64,000 nt of DNA, from assembly GCA_934276735.1 (NCBI GenBank), contig CAKQTG010000001.1, forward strand, positions 372,001-436,000. The letters are read 5' to 3'. Position numbers and translations under genes: made by a program. This DNA comes from an uncultured Alphaproteobacteria bacterium (GTDB lineage Bacteria; Pseudomonadota; Alphaproteobacteria; Rs-D84). Position 1 is the stretch's first letter. Each line of letters opens with the position of its first letter. Shown here one piece after another: positions 32,502 to 41,407 of the stretch. The notes beneath the pieces are model-generated. The model did not search any database. It was not told the origin of the DNA and saw only the letters and a list, made by a program, of their open reading frames with translations.

Positions 32502-33026
32502 ATGAGACACGCAAAAGCAGGTCGCACATTTAACCGCGACACAAACGCACGCAAAGCACTGATGGTTGGCTTGGCGAAAAACTTGATTGAAAAAGAACAA
32601 ATCAAAACAACATTGCCCAAGGCAAAAGATTTGCGCAGCGTTGTTGAAAAACTGATTACTCGCGCCAAGGTTGACACAGTTGCCAATCGTCGTTTGACAG
32701 CGTCTGAACTGGGTAACAGCTCGGCGGCCACCGTGAAAAAATTGTTCACAGTTTTGGGCCCACGCTATGCAAAACGCCCGGGTGGATATACCCGCGTATT
32801 AAAGGCCGGTTTCCGTTATGGTGATGCCGCGCCGATGGCGATTATTGAATTGGTTGACCGCGATGTAAATGCGAAAAAGGTTGTAAAGCCTGCCGCCACA
32901 GACGAAGCCGCTGCCCAGGCACCGGCCGCCAAAAAGGAAAAGGCAGACGCGCCAGCGACAGATGCCAAGGAAGCTGCAAAGGCAACCAAGGCTGCGCCAA
33001 AGGCACGCCGCACAACCAGCAAATAA
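32502..33026 (+). CDS. rplQ: 50S ribosomal protein L17 with Ala/Lys-rich tail
   Basis: A 174-residue L17 at the tunnel exit. The start at 32502 (MRHAKAGRTFNRDTNARKAL) follows AAAGGAGTAATCTG; an in-frame ATG at 32436 lies in the repeat-derived gap. The core (1 to about 122) ends in GDAAPMAIIELVDRDV. The remaining 50 residues are an Ala/Lys/Pro-rich low-complexity tail, longer than in E. coli (127 residues in total). A palindromic repeat sits between rpoA and this gene. Confidence 0.97.
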   Translation: MRHAKAGRTFNRDTNARKALMVGLAKNLIEKEQIKTTLPKAKDLRSVVEKLITRAKVDTVANRRLTASELGNSSAATVKKLFTVLGPRYAKRPGGYTRVLKAGFRYGDAAPMAIIELVDRDVNAKKVVKPAATDEAAAQAPAAKKEKADAPATDAKEAAKATKAAPKARRTTSK

Positions 33027-33062
33027 GATTATGTAGTGCGTAATTTTATTTCACAAACAAAA

Positions 33063-33090
33063 CAACCGCCCGATTGGGCGGTTGTTTTTT
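33063..33090 (+). terminator. Terminator after rplQ
   Basis: CAACCGCCC (33063-33071) and GGGCGGTTG (33076-33084), then six T. It also lies just downstream of the convergent methyltransferase-like gene. Confidence 0.85.
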
Positions 33091-33102
33091 ATGGCGCGTG
33101 GG

Positions 33103-33852
33103 TTATCGGGTGCGCTGGAATACATGCATGCGGTCAAAACAGGTTTTGCGCTCTGTCTTTTCATGCTGTAATACTTCACCTGTTTTTAATTCGATTTTGA
33201 AATTTTCGTAACTGATGTTTGATGATTGTGGCATTGAAATAATGCGACCGCCAAGCATCAGGCATTTGGTCAACCGCGCCAAAATATCAATCTGGTCGCG
33301 TCGTTCATAGCCATAATCAAATATGTTTGATATGTCGATTAAATCGTATTTTTTTATTGCGCGCAGGTTTAATTCCGTGATGTCGCAGTTAAAGAATTCA
33401 AACGGCCCGCGGATGATTTGTTGCAGGTGTTTGTATTCGTCGTCTGTGAATTGATTTTGCGGATATGCGTCGACCGATGTGCCACGACTGAAATTGATAA
33501 CGCCAATGCGGCTGCGCATTAAATCGATTGTTTGCGGGCGCAGGCGCGGGGTCACAGGGTCCATACTGACCATATTCAGTGCGTTCGTGCTGTAACGCAA
33601 TTCGCGCAATAATTGATAGTATTCGTCGCGTGGCATAATCGGGATTGCGGCGGTTTTGATTTCTTGGATAATGCCGGCGCATTTTGTGATGTCGTATGTG
33701 TCAACGGTTTTTGCCCCGCCCAGGCGGTATGTCAGGGCCTGGTCGCCACTGCCGGCGACGGTCAGGACGTGTTGTGCGCCCTGGGTTATTTTGCGTGCCC
33801 AACGCCAGTCTTCGTTTGTAATCGTGTATGCGGGAATATAGAATTTTTCCAT
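33103..33852 (-). CDS. SAM-dependent methyltransferase-like protein
   Basis: A 249-residue protein. The start at 33852 (MEKFYIPAYTITNEDW) has AAGGAACC upstream; an in-frame ATG at 33990 extends through the promoter region. HVLTVAGSGDQALTYRLGGAKTVDTYD resembles motif I and the acidic end of strand 2 in class I methyltransferases, and KYDLIDISNIFDYG with LTKCLMLGGRIISMP resembles motifs IV to VI. The pattern is reminiscent of DUF3419/BtaA-like aminocarboxypropyl transferases, but identity cannot be settled by eye. A TTGACA at 33909-33904 on the - strand is a candidate -35. Confidence 0.6.
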   Translation of the reverse strand: MEKFYIPAYTITNEDWRWARKITQGAQHVLTVAGSGDQALTYRLGGAKTVDTYDITKCAGIIQEIKTAAIPIMPRDEYYQLLRELRYSTNALNMVSMDPVTPRLRPQTIDLMRSRIGVINFSRGTSVDAYPQNQFTDDEYKHLQQIIRGPFEFFNCDITELNLRAIKKYDLIDISNIFDYGYERRDQIDILARLTKCLMLGGRIISMPQSSNISYENFKIELKTGEVLQHEKTERKTCFDRMHVFQRTR

Positions 33853-34002
33853 AACTGTGGTTCCTTGGTGTTTATGTTTTATATGTAGCACAAAACGCAA
33901 AATTGTCAAGCGGTGTATAGGAATAAGTAAAAAAGATGCTTTTATTATGGCGGGTTTTGTGATAAAATCAAACGACAGGGAGAGGTTCAAAGGATTCAGA
34001 AT

Positions 34003-36945
34003 ATGAGAAAGTTTGCAATTTTTTCAATGTTGGTTGCCGGTTTCTTTACCGCGGCAAATGCCGCCGTCCCGGTTCAACGTCGTGGTCAAAATGCTGCAAA
34101 TTCCGGTGCGTCTGGCGCATCGGCCGCGCGCAGTGCAACCACATCGCCGCGTGGTGTGACCAATTCATCGGGCACGTTGACCGCGCGCAGCGCGACATCG
34201 GGTCGCACGACCGTATCGCGCAGTGCAACAACCCAGCCCACAACCCAGGGCGTCGTTGCGCGTGCCGGCACCACACAAAAAGTTATTGGCACCGGGACCA
34301 AGGTCGCGTCGGCCGCCAAAAACATTGTCGTCAGCGAGGCATGCCAACAGAAATACGACGGTTGTATGGATTCATTCTGTATGATTGATAACGCCAGTGG
34401 CGGTCGTTGCCTGTGCAGTGACCGAAACGCCGAATTGGATTCTGTCCTGGCCGAGATAGAGAAGTTAGACCAGCAATCATATCAAATGGCAACCACCGGC
34501 GTTGAACGCATTGAAATGGGTGCCGATGCCGACGCGGCAATGGCGACAGCAAATGCGGTGGCGGCCGACCTGCGTGGGGACAATGACAAGAAAAGTGCGC
34601 GTAAGTCGTTGGATTTAACGATGTGGAATTCGACGGTTGATTTTGATGGCGATGATGACGTGTGGGCAGATGAGAGCACTAATGTGATAGAGGGTAAAAC
34701 CGGTGACGCATTGTATCGCGTGTCGCACCAGATTTGCGTGGCACAAATCCCAGAATGCGCCGGTGAAATGTCCATGTTGCAAATGATGTATTCCCAGCGG
34801 ATAAAGTCTGATTGCGCCGCGTATGAGAACAGTTTAAAGCAACAGAAAAACGCCAGTGCAAATAAATTGTCGGCCGCGGAAAAGGCCCTGCGCGAGGCGG
34901 CGTTGGAACAATATCGCACGGCAAACAAATATGATCTGGGGCAATGCACGGTTGAATTTAAAAACTGTATGATTTCGACCGGTGGTTGTGGCGATGATTT
35001 TTCGAAATGCGCATCGGTTGTGGCATCTGATAACACCAACGTCAGAAAAAGCCGTCGCAGCAAAAACACAACATATGCGATTACTGGCGCGACAACGACG
35101 ATTGAAATTTCAACATCAACGTATGACACGCTGGTTGCAAAGAAGCCCCTATGTGAAACCGTAACTAAACAGTGTGTAGCGGTTGCGGACCAGGTCTGGG
35201 ATACTTTTTTGCGCGAGGTCGCACCTCAAATCAAATCTGCTGAACTTATTGCAGAAGACAATGCCAGACAATCTTGTATTTCTTCTATTTCAGATTGTTT
35301 CCAAAAGGCTTGTAAAGACACCATGGATCCTAATGATCCCGATGGTTCTTATGACATGTGCTTGACCCGGCCGGAAACCATGCTCAATCTGTGCAAGATT
35401 CCACTGAACGCATGTGGTATTGATGCTTCTTCTGCCGCCAAGGCCGCAGAGTCACAGATTTGGGATTTCGTGGTCGCCAGATTGGCATCTATGCGCGTCG
35501 ATGCCTGCACCAAGGAAGTCAAGTCTTGTCTGCAATCTGATGACCGCTGTGGCAAGGATTATGCTCAATGTGTAGGATTGGATACTGACACGATTATTCG
35601 TATGTGTCCATATGACAAGTTGGTTGGCTGTCAAAAAGTTTATGGCGAGAGTGAGGTTCGTGGTGACGCGGTGTATGAACAGTTGGCTGATATGGTCCAG
35701 GGTATCATGTTAAATATTGATAACAACATGCTGACCCAGTGTCAAAATGCCGCCAATGCCGCAATGATAAAGGTCTGTGGTGATACCGAAAATTGCAACG
35801 GTTTGACCACTGACGACAATATTGGCGCGCGTTCATTAGAATACAAGATTTGCGAATATTCCAATTCAAGCGATTCGTTGGATATAAATTATTCCAAATG
35901 TCGCACGGATGTATCCCAGATTCTGGATTCTGAATTGGGACGCGTCGAAGGTTCGACCAGCACCGAATTGGGACCGGTTACCCCGTTCGCGGGCGTATTG
36001 GATGGAACAATATATTGGGAAAGTGTTGACATTGACGAAGATGGCAAAGTATCAAGCGTTGATGATTATTTAAACAAAATTGATGGTGGTTCTATGTCTG
36101 CCGCCCAAAAGGAAAAGGTAAAATCTGAATTGGCGGTGTTACAGAAAAACATTGATGTTGCAATCGGCGCAATAGAGGCCGATCCAACAGTGCAATACTG
36201 TATGACCGGACGCGAGGTCCAGGGTATGAAGCGCAATGGTCGCGAGGTTCGCGATCGTCTTGGCAGCAAGTCCGCAGATGCCGTGCGTTTCCCAGGACTG
36301 ACCAAGCAAATGCGTATGATTATCGCAACGCATGCGCTGAAAGTTGCCAAGGATAATTATTATGCAAAATATGACAAATTAAATACCCAAATGTTGAAAG
36401 ATTATGCGACGTTGGGTGAACGTATGGCGGAAATCCAGGGTAAAAATGCATTGGATGCGCGTCGTGAAATTGCGCGCGAGGCATGTGTAACATTTGCAGA
36501 AGCCTCGTCGTTACCGAAATCACCAAATCCACCCAAGAGTGCGTTTGGCAAAATACTGGCGGCAACGGCAATTGTTGGCGCAGCGGTCGCGATACCGTTC
36601 ACTGGTGGTGCATCAGCGGCCGTGGTCGCAATGGGACTCTCTTCATCTGGCCTGGCTGTTGCTGGTGCAGGTGTTGCAGTAGCTGGCATAGGTTTAGCCG
36701 GCAATATAGGCGGTGGAGCTAACGGCGAGGACGGTGGTGCACAGCGTCAATTGATTGGGTCCAAGCAATTGAACCAGTGGAATTACAAGGAAACAATTAC
36801 ATCCACATTTGAATGGGAAACACTGAATTGCCATAAATGCGTTCGTGCACAAAAATGTGGCAAAACAGGCAGTCCGCTGTTCGGTAGTAAATATTGTAAA
36901 TCTTGGGAAGAACCCAAAGAAACATGCAATGATACACAATTCTAA
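34003..36945 (+). CDS. Large secreted Cys-repeat protein with glycine-zipper segment
   Basis: A 980-residue protein with signal peptide RKFAIFSMLVAGFFTAANA. Residues about 25-100 form a Ser/Thr/Arg-rich linker with repeated RSATT. The body carries repeats of C-x6-C-x(4,6)-C-x6-C: at 114 (CQQKYDGC), 315-337 (CTVEFKNC...CGDDFSKC), near 425 (CISSISDC) and 502-523 (CTKEVKSC...CGKDYAQC). Near 850-905 a Gly/Ala-rich hydrophobic segment (GLAVAGAGVAVAGIGLAGNIG) could span or insert into a membrane; the tail again has paired cysteines. No known family recognised; the same Cys repeat appears in the genes at 38159, 44381 and 45962. The start has AAAGGATTC upstream. Probably an envelope or surface protein with many disulfides. 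Confidence 0.75.
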   Translation: MRKFAIFSMLVAGFFTAANAAVPVQRRGQNAANSGASGASAARSATTSPRGVTNSSGTLTARSATSGRTTVSRSATTQPTTQGVVARAGTTQKVIGTGTKVASAAKNIVVSEACQQKYDGCMDSFCMIDNASGGRCLCSDRNAELDSVLAEIEKLDQQSYQMATTGVERIEMGADADAAMATANAVAADLRGDNDKKSARKSLDLTMWNSTVDFDGDDDVWADESTNVIEGKTGDALYRVSHQICVAQIPECAGEMSMLQMMYSQRIKSDCAAYENSLKQQKNASANKLSAAEKALREAALEQYRTANKYDLGQCTVEFKNCMISTGGCGDDFSKCASVVASDNTNVRKSRRSKNTTYAITGATTTIEISTSTYDTLVAKKPLCETVTKQCVAVADQVWDTFLREVAPQIKSAELIAEDNARQSCISSISDCFQKACKDTMDPNDPDGSYDMCLTRPETMLNLCKIPLNACGIDASSAAKAAESQIWDFVVARLASMRVDACTKEVKSCLQSDDRCGKDYAQCVGLDTDTIIRMCPYDKLVGCQKVYGESEVRGDAVYEQLADMVQGIMLNIDNNMLTQCQNAANAAMIKVCGDTENCNGLTTDDNIGARSLEYKICEYSNSSDSLDINYSKCRTDVSQILDSELGRVEGSTSTELGPVTPFAGVLDGTIYWESVDIDEDGKVSSVDDYLNKIDGGSMSAAQKEKVKSELAVLQKNIDVAIGAIEADPTVQYCMTGREVQGMKRNGREVRDRLGSKSADAVRFPGLTKQMRMIIATHALKVAKDNYYAKYDKLNTQMLKDYATLGERMAEIQGKNALDARREIAREACVTFAEASSLPKSPNPPKSAFGKILAATAIVGAAVAIPFTGGASAAVVAMGLSSSGLAVAGAGVAVAGIGLAGNIGGGANGEDGGAQRQLIGSKQLNQWNYKETITSTFEWETLNCHKCVRAQKCGKTGSPLFGSKYCKSWEEPKETCNDTQF

Positions 36946-36972
36946 AAAACGCCCATTCGGGCGTTTTTTTTT
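36944..36972. terminator. Bidirectional terminator between convergent genes
   Basis: A-run, CGCCC-attc-GGGCG, long T-run. It serves the 34003 gene on + and the 36971 gene on -. Confidence 0.85.
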
Positions 36973-38032
36973 ATATCAAAACATCCAGGTCGTTTGTGAT
37001 CACGACGCCGGCTTTTTCCCAGTCTGCGCGGCGGGCGTCGATGTTCATGATATTATCACATGTCATATATAATACTGGCACGACGCCCCGTGCGGCGGCA
37101 ACACGGGTTGCGGCGACGACGGGCGATGGCTTTTGCCGGCCGGTTGCGAACCATGTGTCGCCATCGGCAACCCAGAAACTGGGGTCGTCATGTGTTGCGA
37201 TTGCGTATTTGTCGGTGACGACTACGTCATCGTCGGTCGCAATAATCGGCATGTTGTGCGCGCCCAGAAAATCGGTTACCGTCGGTGCGCCGCTTGTATG
37301 GGTTGCGTCCACTGTGTTGGGCGTCGTGTCCGCCGTGGCCGGCACATCGTCGTGTGGAATTTCAACCGCAGTGTCGTCGTCAAATCCATCAAATTTTATT
37401 TCATGAAATACCGGGGCAGGGGTGTCGGAAATATCGTGCCCAGTTGCGGCGTCAGGCGAAAAATCGTCAAACGTGCCAATATCGTCAAAGTCCGTGGGCA
37501 GTGGCAAATCGCCCGCGATATCTGTGGTTGGTTTTTGTGATGTTGTAATTTGTGATGCGACATTGTCCATCGCGCGCATGTCAAATGATGAAATCTGTTC
37601 GGTCCCAACGCGCCCGCGTGCGCGCAGGAACGCCCCACGCAGTTCCAGGGGCAGGCTGTCTGGTAATGGTTTCGCGGCCGGGGTGTCGTCCGCGGGTGCG
37701 GGTGTGTCGTCGGCGGGTGCATCGGCGGCGGCGGGCGGTGCAAACGCGCGCTTTAAAAATTTGGGAATTGGTATCGTGAACAGTGGTGCACCGCTGCGCG
37801 CGACCAATGTGGTTGTTGCGATATACATCGGCACCGCGGCCAGAATTAAAATTCCAAACACAAAACCGGCGAACCCGCGCAGGTGTGCGTGTGCCAAATA
37901 TGACCAGTGCAGCGATGAAAACATATTGAAATTAAACAGACCGCGCAAAATCGCCCACATTATGAACACATATGTGATTGTCCATGTGATTATGTGCCGG
38001 CGAGATTTGATAAAGTCTGTAACTTTTTGCAT
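36971..38032 (-). CDS. Membrane protein with Pro/Ala/Asp-rich linker
   Basis: A 353-residue protein with two hydrophobic segments (about 14-33 and 53-75), a long Asp/Ala/Thr/Pro-rich region (about 100-255, with repeated PADDTPA), and a compact C-terminal domain (about 258-353). The C-terminal part (DDDVVVTDKYAIATHDDPSFWV, then KPSPVVAATRVAAA and PVLYMTCDNIMNID) loosely resembles NERD-type nuclease-related domains, but the catalytic lysine pattern is not evident. The -10 box of its promoter ends seven bases before the ATG, so the mRNA may be leaderless. Confidence 0.6.
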   Translation of the reverse strand: MQKVTDFIKSRRHIITWTITYVFIMWAILRGLFNFNMFSSLHWSYLAHAHLRGFAGFVFGILILAAVPMYIATTTLVARSGAPLFTIPIPKFLKRAFAPPAAADAPADDTPAPADDTPAAKPLPDSLPLELRGAFLRARGRVGTEQISSFDMRAMDNVASQITTSQKPTTDIAGDLPLPTDFDDIGTFDDFSPDAATGHDISDTPAPVFHEIKFDGFDDDTAVEIPHDDVPATADTTPNTVDATHTSGAPTVTDFLGAHNMPIIATDDDVVVTDKYAIATHDDPSFWVADGDTWFATGRQKPSPVVAATRVAAARGVVPVLYMTCDNIMNIDARRADWEKAGVVITNDLDVLI

Positions 38033-38038
38033 GCGATT

Positions 38039-38066
38039 ATTATAGACAATATATTATTTTTGTCAA
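38039..38066 (-). promoter_or_regulatory. Promoter placing the start at the ATG (leaderless candidate)
   Basis: On the - strand TTGACA (38066-38061), 16-base spacer, perfect TATAAT (38044-38039). The expected start of transcription coincides with the ATG at 38032. There is no Shine-Dalgarno sequence. Confidence 0.7.
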
Positions 38067-38158
38067 GATTATAATCAAACGGTATTTTTGTCTAAAAAGG
38101 GCTTTTTTTTAGGTCTTTTTTATGGCATAATAATGGGGATAAAAGTAGGAGATTTTTT

Positions 38159-40300
38159 ATGCAGAATTTGCTGAAAATGTTTGGTGTATCGGGCGCGCTG
38201 TTGGGGCTGGTTGCCACGGTTTCTGGGGCGGACGCCGCCACAGGACGTGCGGCATACTCGAATATTCGTACGTCTGTAAATGCAAATACCGCGATTGGTC
38301 GTATGCCGTCGATGCCGACATTGCCGATAAATTCTGTGGGAAATTTGTCGCCAGATTTGCCGTCTGATGGTGGCACAACGCCCGATAATCCCAAGCCCGA
38401 TGATCCAAAGCCGGACGATCCGAAACCAGATGACCCCAAACCGGAATGCCCAGATGGTGGTGTTAAAAATTCAACGTATACAGTTGAAAACTGTATGACG
38501 GATATTCTGTCGTGTGTCAACGGTGGCGCGTTACCGGGCGGTCTGAACGATTTGTTTAACGAAGATTTGCGTAACGCAATCGTCAACGGTATGGGATTGT
38601 GCACGGTCCAGGTGGAAAAGTGTATCGCAACCGTTCGTCGCAATTGCAGAAATGTTTATCGCACATCGGCCGACGTGTGGTTGGATTTCAATTCCCGCCG
38701 GATTCAGCCGGAATATTACAACTTTGTTTTGCGCAAAACGGGTCTGACCCCGAACCAGGCGGAAAACACATGCCGTTTGTTGGACAAGAACACATATGGC
38801 ACATCGTTTAATGCGGTCGCCAATAATGGCGGTGTGACATCAGAATACAATAAACGCACCGGTGCGTATAACAGTCAACAGGGCAATGTCTTGGTCAAAA
38901 ATAATCCCCAGGGTGTCCAGGTGAACGATAATAACCCCGGCGTTGATGGCCAGCGTGGCCACTATGCGCGTTGGGACGCAACAACGGCGGATTGCTGGAT
39001 TCGTGTTGCCGCGTATAACAAAGACAGCCAGATTAAAAACAGCTGGTTGTTCGGTGCCGCCGGTGACGACAAAATGGCCGAAGCCTGGAAACAGGCTGGT
39101 GACACATTTACGTGTAACAAGGACCTGTTTGGATTTTCATTGATGAACCAAACTAGCACGGCCGCGGTTGTCGGTATTGGTGGTGGAACATTGGTTGGTG
39201 CTGGTATCGGTGCAATTGCCGGACATGGTGCGCGCAATTTTGATTGCAGTAATGATGGCCAGGTGAAAAAACTGGGTGAACAGTTAAAGGCGTCGGGCAA
39301 GATTGCAATCTTGAACGAATATCTGGACGCGAGTAATCGTATCAGCAATAATTTCACAACATTGTCGCGGGCCCAGTGCGAGGATATCGTTGACCTGGCA
39401 GCATTGTATCCACAGTTGAGCTCGGCATTGTCGGATTGCGAAAGTATCAGCAACGTTTCGACATTGAATACGTGGACATTGACGCTCCATTGGGTGTCGA
39501 CAGAACAGGAGAAAGCTCAAAACGCCCAAGCTATAATGGAAAGCGTTTTCCCAAAGTGTAAAGGCATGACATTGCAACAGTGTGGCAACCTGTTGGCAAA
39601 CCAGTGCCAGATGGGAACAAGTGACTGTATTGAACAGTTAAAGACCGAAGGATATATTGATGGCGATTATGCACAGAACTTTACCCTTGATGTTAAAAGC
39701 AAGGAAGAACTGATTGGCAAGTGCACGTTCAAACCGATAAACATTGCTAAAAGAAACGGTGAAATGATTTATTGCCAGAATCCAGAAGGCCAGGGTTGTC
39801 AAACCGCCACGGATCTTAGCTCTGATGTCAGACGGCTGGGCGGGGCGTTGGATGATTTGGAAATCCTGAACGGTGAAAAATCCAATATGGCGAAAAGTAT
39901 CGGTATCGGTGCAGCGGCGGGTGCTGGCACGGGTGGATTGGCCACGGCGATTACGGCATTTGTCGAACGCAGTAACATCAACTGTCGCGTTGGCGATGGT
40001 CTGGAACAGGTCGGATTCGGAAAATCGTATTCAATTGGCACGCTGAAAGATTTCTATGTGAAATGGAATCTGCACCTGCCGGATACAATTGCGCCGACGG
40101 CAAATGTAACTGATTGCACGACATGGCGGGCGGCATGTGGAACGCTGACTGATTTGAAACAGTGCGCTGCGGCCCAAGTAAATTACCGGCCGGCCGACGC
40201 CCCAACAATCAGATTGATTCAGGCGGCGTGCACCCCATCGGGCAGTGTGTGTATCGAAAACTATCCGGTTGCGGTATCATACGGCGCGTGCCAAGAGTAA
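38159..40300 (+). CDS. Secreted Cys-rich protein with DDPKP repeats and glycine zippers
   Basis: A 713-residue protein. N-terminal signal-like segment (about 8-28, VSGALLGLVATVSGADA). A tandem DDPKP repeat (about 80-98) forms a rigid linker. C-x6-C pairs follow (CMTDILSC, CTVQVEKC). DTFTCNKDLFGFS then a glycine zipper (AAVVGIGGGTLVGAGIGAIAG, about 340-360) match the order DTFDCTQNWFGID plus zipper in the 44381 protein, which supports common descent. A second zipper lies near 580-600 (IGIGAAAGAGTGGLATAIT). The C-terminal 130 residues are Cys-rich. TAGGAG lies upstream of the ATG. No family recognised; an envelope location is inferred. Confidence 0.75.
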   Translation: MQNLLKMFGVSGALLGLVATVSGADAATGRAAYSNIRTSVNANTAIGRMPSMPTLPINSVGNLSPDLPSDGGTTPDNPKPDDPKPDDPKPDDPKPECPDGGVKNSTYTVENCMTDILSCVNGGALPGGLNDLFNEDLRNAIVNGMGLCTVQVEKCIATVRRNCRNVYRTSADVWLDFNSRRIQPEYYNFVLRKTGLTPNQAENTCRLLDKNTYGTSFNAVANNGGVTSEYNKRTGAYNSQQGNVLVKNNPQGVQVNDNNPGVDGQRGHYARWDATTADCWIRVAAYNKDSQIKNSWLFGAAGDDKMAEAWKQAGDTFTCNKDLFGFSLMNQTSTAAVVGIGGGTLVGAGIGAIAGHGARNFDCSNDGQVKKLGEQLKASGKIAILNEYLDASNRISNNFTTLSRAQCEDIVDLAALYPQLSSALSDCESISNVSTLNTWTLTLHWVSTEQEKAQNAQAIMESVFPKCKGMTLQQCGNLLANQCQMGTSDCIEQLKTEGYIDGDYAQNFTLDVKSKEELIGKCTFKPINIAKRNGEMIYCQNPEGQGCQTATDLSSDVRRLGGALDDLEILNGEKSNMAKSIGIGAAAGAGTGGLATAITAFVERSNINCRVGDGLEQVGFGKSYSIGTLKDFYVKWNLHLPDTIAPTANVTDCTTWRAACGTLTDLKQCAAAQVNYRPADAPTIRLIQAACTPSGSVCIENYPVAVSYGACQE

Positions 40301-40334
40301 TTTATTTATGGTTGCATTATGGTGTCCAAACGAA

Positions 40335-40357
40335 CCGCCCCACCGGGCGGTTTTTTA
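40335..40357 (+). terminator. Terminator after the 38159 gene
   Basis: CCGCCC (40335-40340) and GGGCGG (40345-40350) followed by six T. Confidence 0.85.
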
Positions 40358-40360
40358 TTA

Positions 40361-40391
40361 GAGAGCAACGCGCAGAGAGCAGAGAGCAATG
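40361..40391 (+). repeat. Dispersed GAGAGCA repeat, copy 2
   Basis: Same 31-mer as at 30604-30634 with one base changed; starts just after the terminator T-run. A shorter variant is at 40589-40612. Confidence 0.85.
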
Positions 40392-40392
40392 A

Positions 40393-41300
40393 AAGTTCCC
40401 CTCCTGTGGAGGGGTGTCCGCCAGGACAGGGTGGTCTTGAGAATCCGTAATGTTGTAAAAAAAAGACCACCTCCCCGCTACGCGGGACTCCTCCACAGGA
40501 GGAGAACTTGCCACGCAACGGAAACGAAATAAAGTTCCCCTCTGGCCAGAGGAGGGGTGGCACGAAGTGCCGGGGTGTCGTATTCTTAGAGAGCAGAGTG
40601 TAGAGAGCAATGTTTGTGCTCGCGTTCGCTCGCAACACCACAGACCTGGATCCTGTGGTCAAGCCACAGGATGACGCCTATGAGAAAAAACGCGACGCAA
40701 ATATGAACAATGTTCAGAAAATAAAATCTATATCCAGCCTTCGTCATTCTGGGGCTTGACCCCAGAATCCAGGTGGATAGACTTGCGCGTATGCGCACCT
40801 TATGTGTCGCCTGCGGACTGCGTCCTTGCCGTATCCTGCGCTTCGCTTGGATTCATTCCGGCCTACGCCGGTTGACGGTTCCCCATGGATTGCCGCGCTT
40901 CGCTCGCAATGACAAGGGGTGCGTGTCCTACGGTATGAAAATTCCCCTTCGCTGGCGAAGGGGTGGACGCCCCGGGCGGACGGGGTAGTGGTATTGTATG
41001 TCCCTGCGGGGCAATGGACCCCGGCCTGCGCCGGGGTGACGAGTATTTTGTAATTGGAAGCTTGTTTCTACGAATATTGTTCAAATTTAGGTGTGGTATT
41101 ATTTTTAAGTCGTCATACCGGCGACGGCCGGTATCCATTGCGTTCCCTTGGCATGTCGCAATTTGGTAATTAGTCACCAATAACAAAAAACGCACATGTT
41201 TGGACATGGCTCGCGTCCGCTCGCACTGTATAGTCCCTATTCCGGCCTGCGCAGGAATGACAAGGTCTTGGGAAAGGTCTGGGGTTTGTGCCATATTTTA
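40393..41300. repeat. Cluster of palindromic extragenic repeats
   Basis: This gene-free stretch (40301-41407, 1.1 kb) is mostly short palindromes of two families. Family A (CCCCTC/GAGGGG hairpins followed by a G-rich tail): 40393-40436, an inverted partner at 40462-40509, 40531-40570, and the CCCCTTCGC copy at 40943-40991. Family B (GTCAT...ATCC palindromes common in alphaproteobacteria): 40646-40676, 40742-40772, 40855-40878, 40887-40914, 41016-41043, 41111-41137, 41237-41264. ORFs here have no ribosome-binding sites and simply read through the repeats. 41300-41407 shows nothing further. Confidence 0.85.
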
Positions 41301-41407
41301 CGTGTATTGTGCACCGATGAAATACGAGAAAATTTAAAATGGGGGCTGGCAATAATACTATCAGATAGTTGTGGGACTATTTCTGCCAGGAACGCAGAAT
41401 ATAAAAA

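Noticed and set aside
40360..41270. CRISPR array
   Set aside because: Repeats are palindromes of different families at irregular distances, without uniform spacers or cas genes.
40306..41294. Several ORFs of 70-143 codons in the 40.3-41.4 kb gap
   Set aside because: They read through palindromic repeats, have no ribosome-binding sites and differ between repeat copies.
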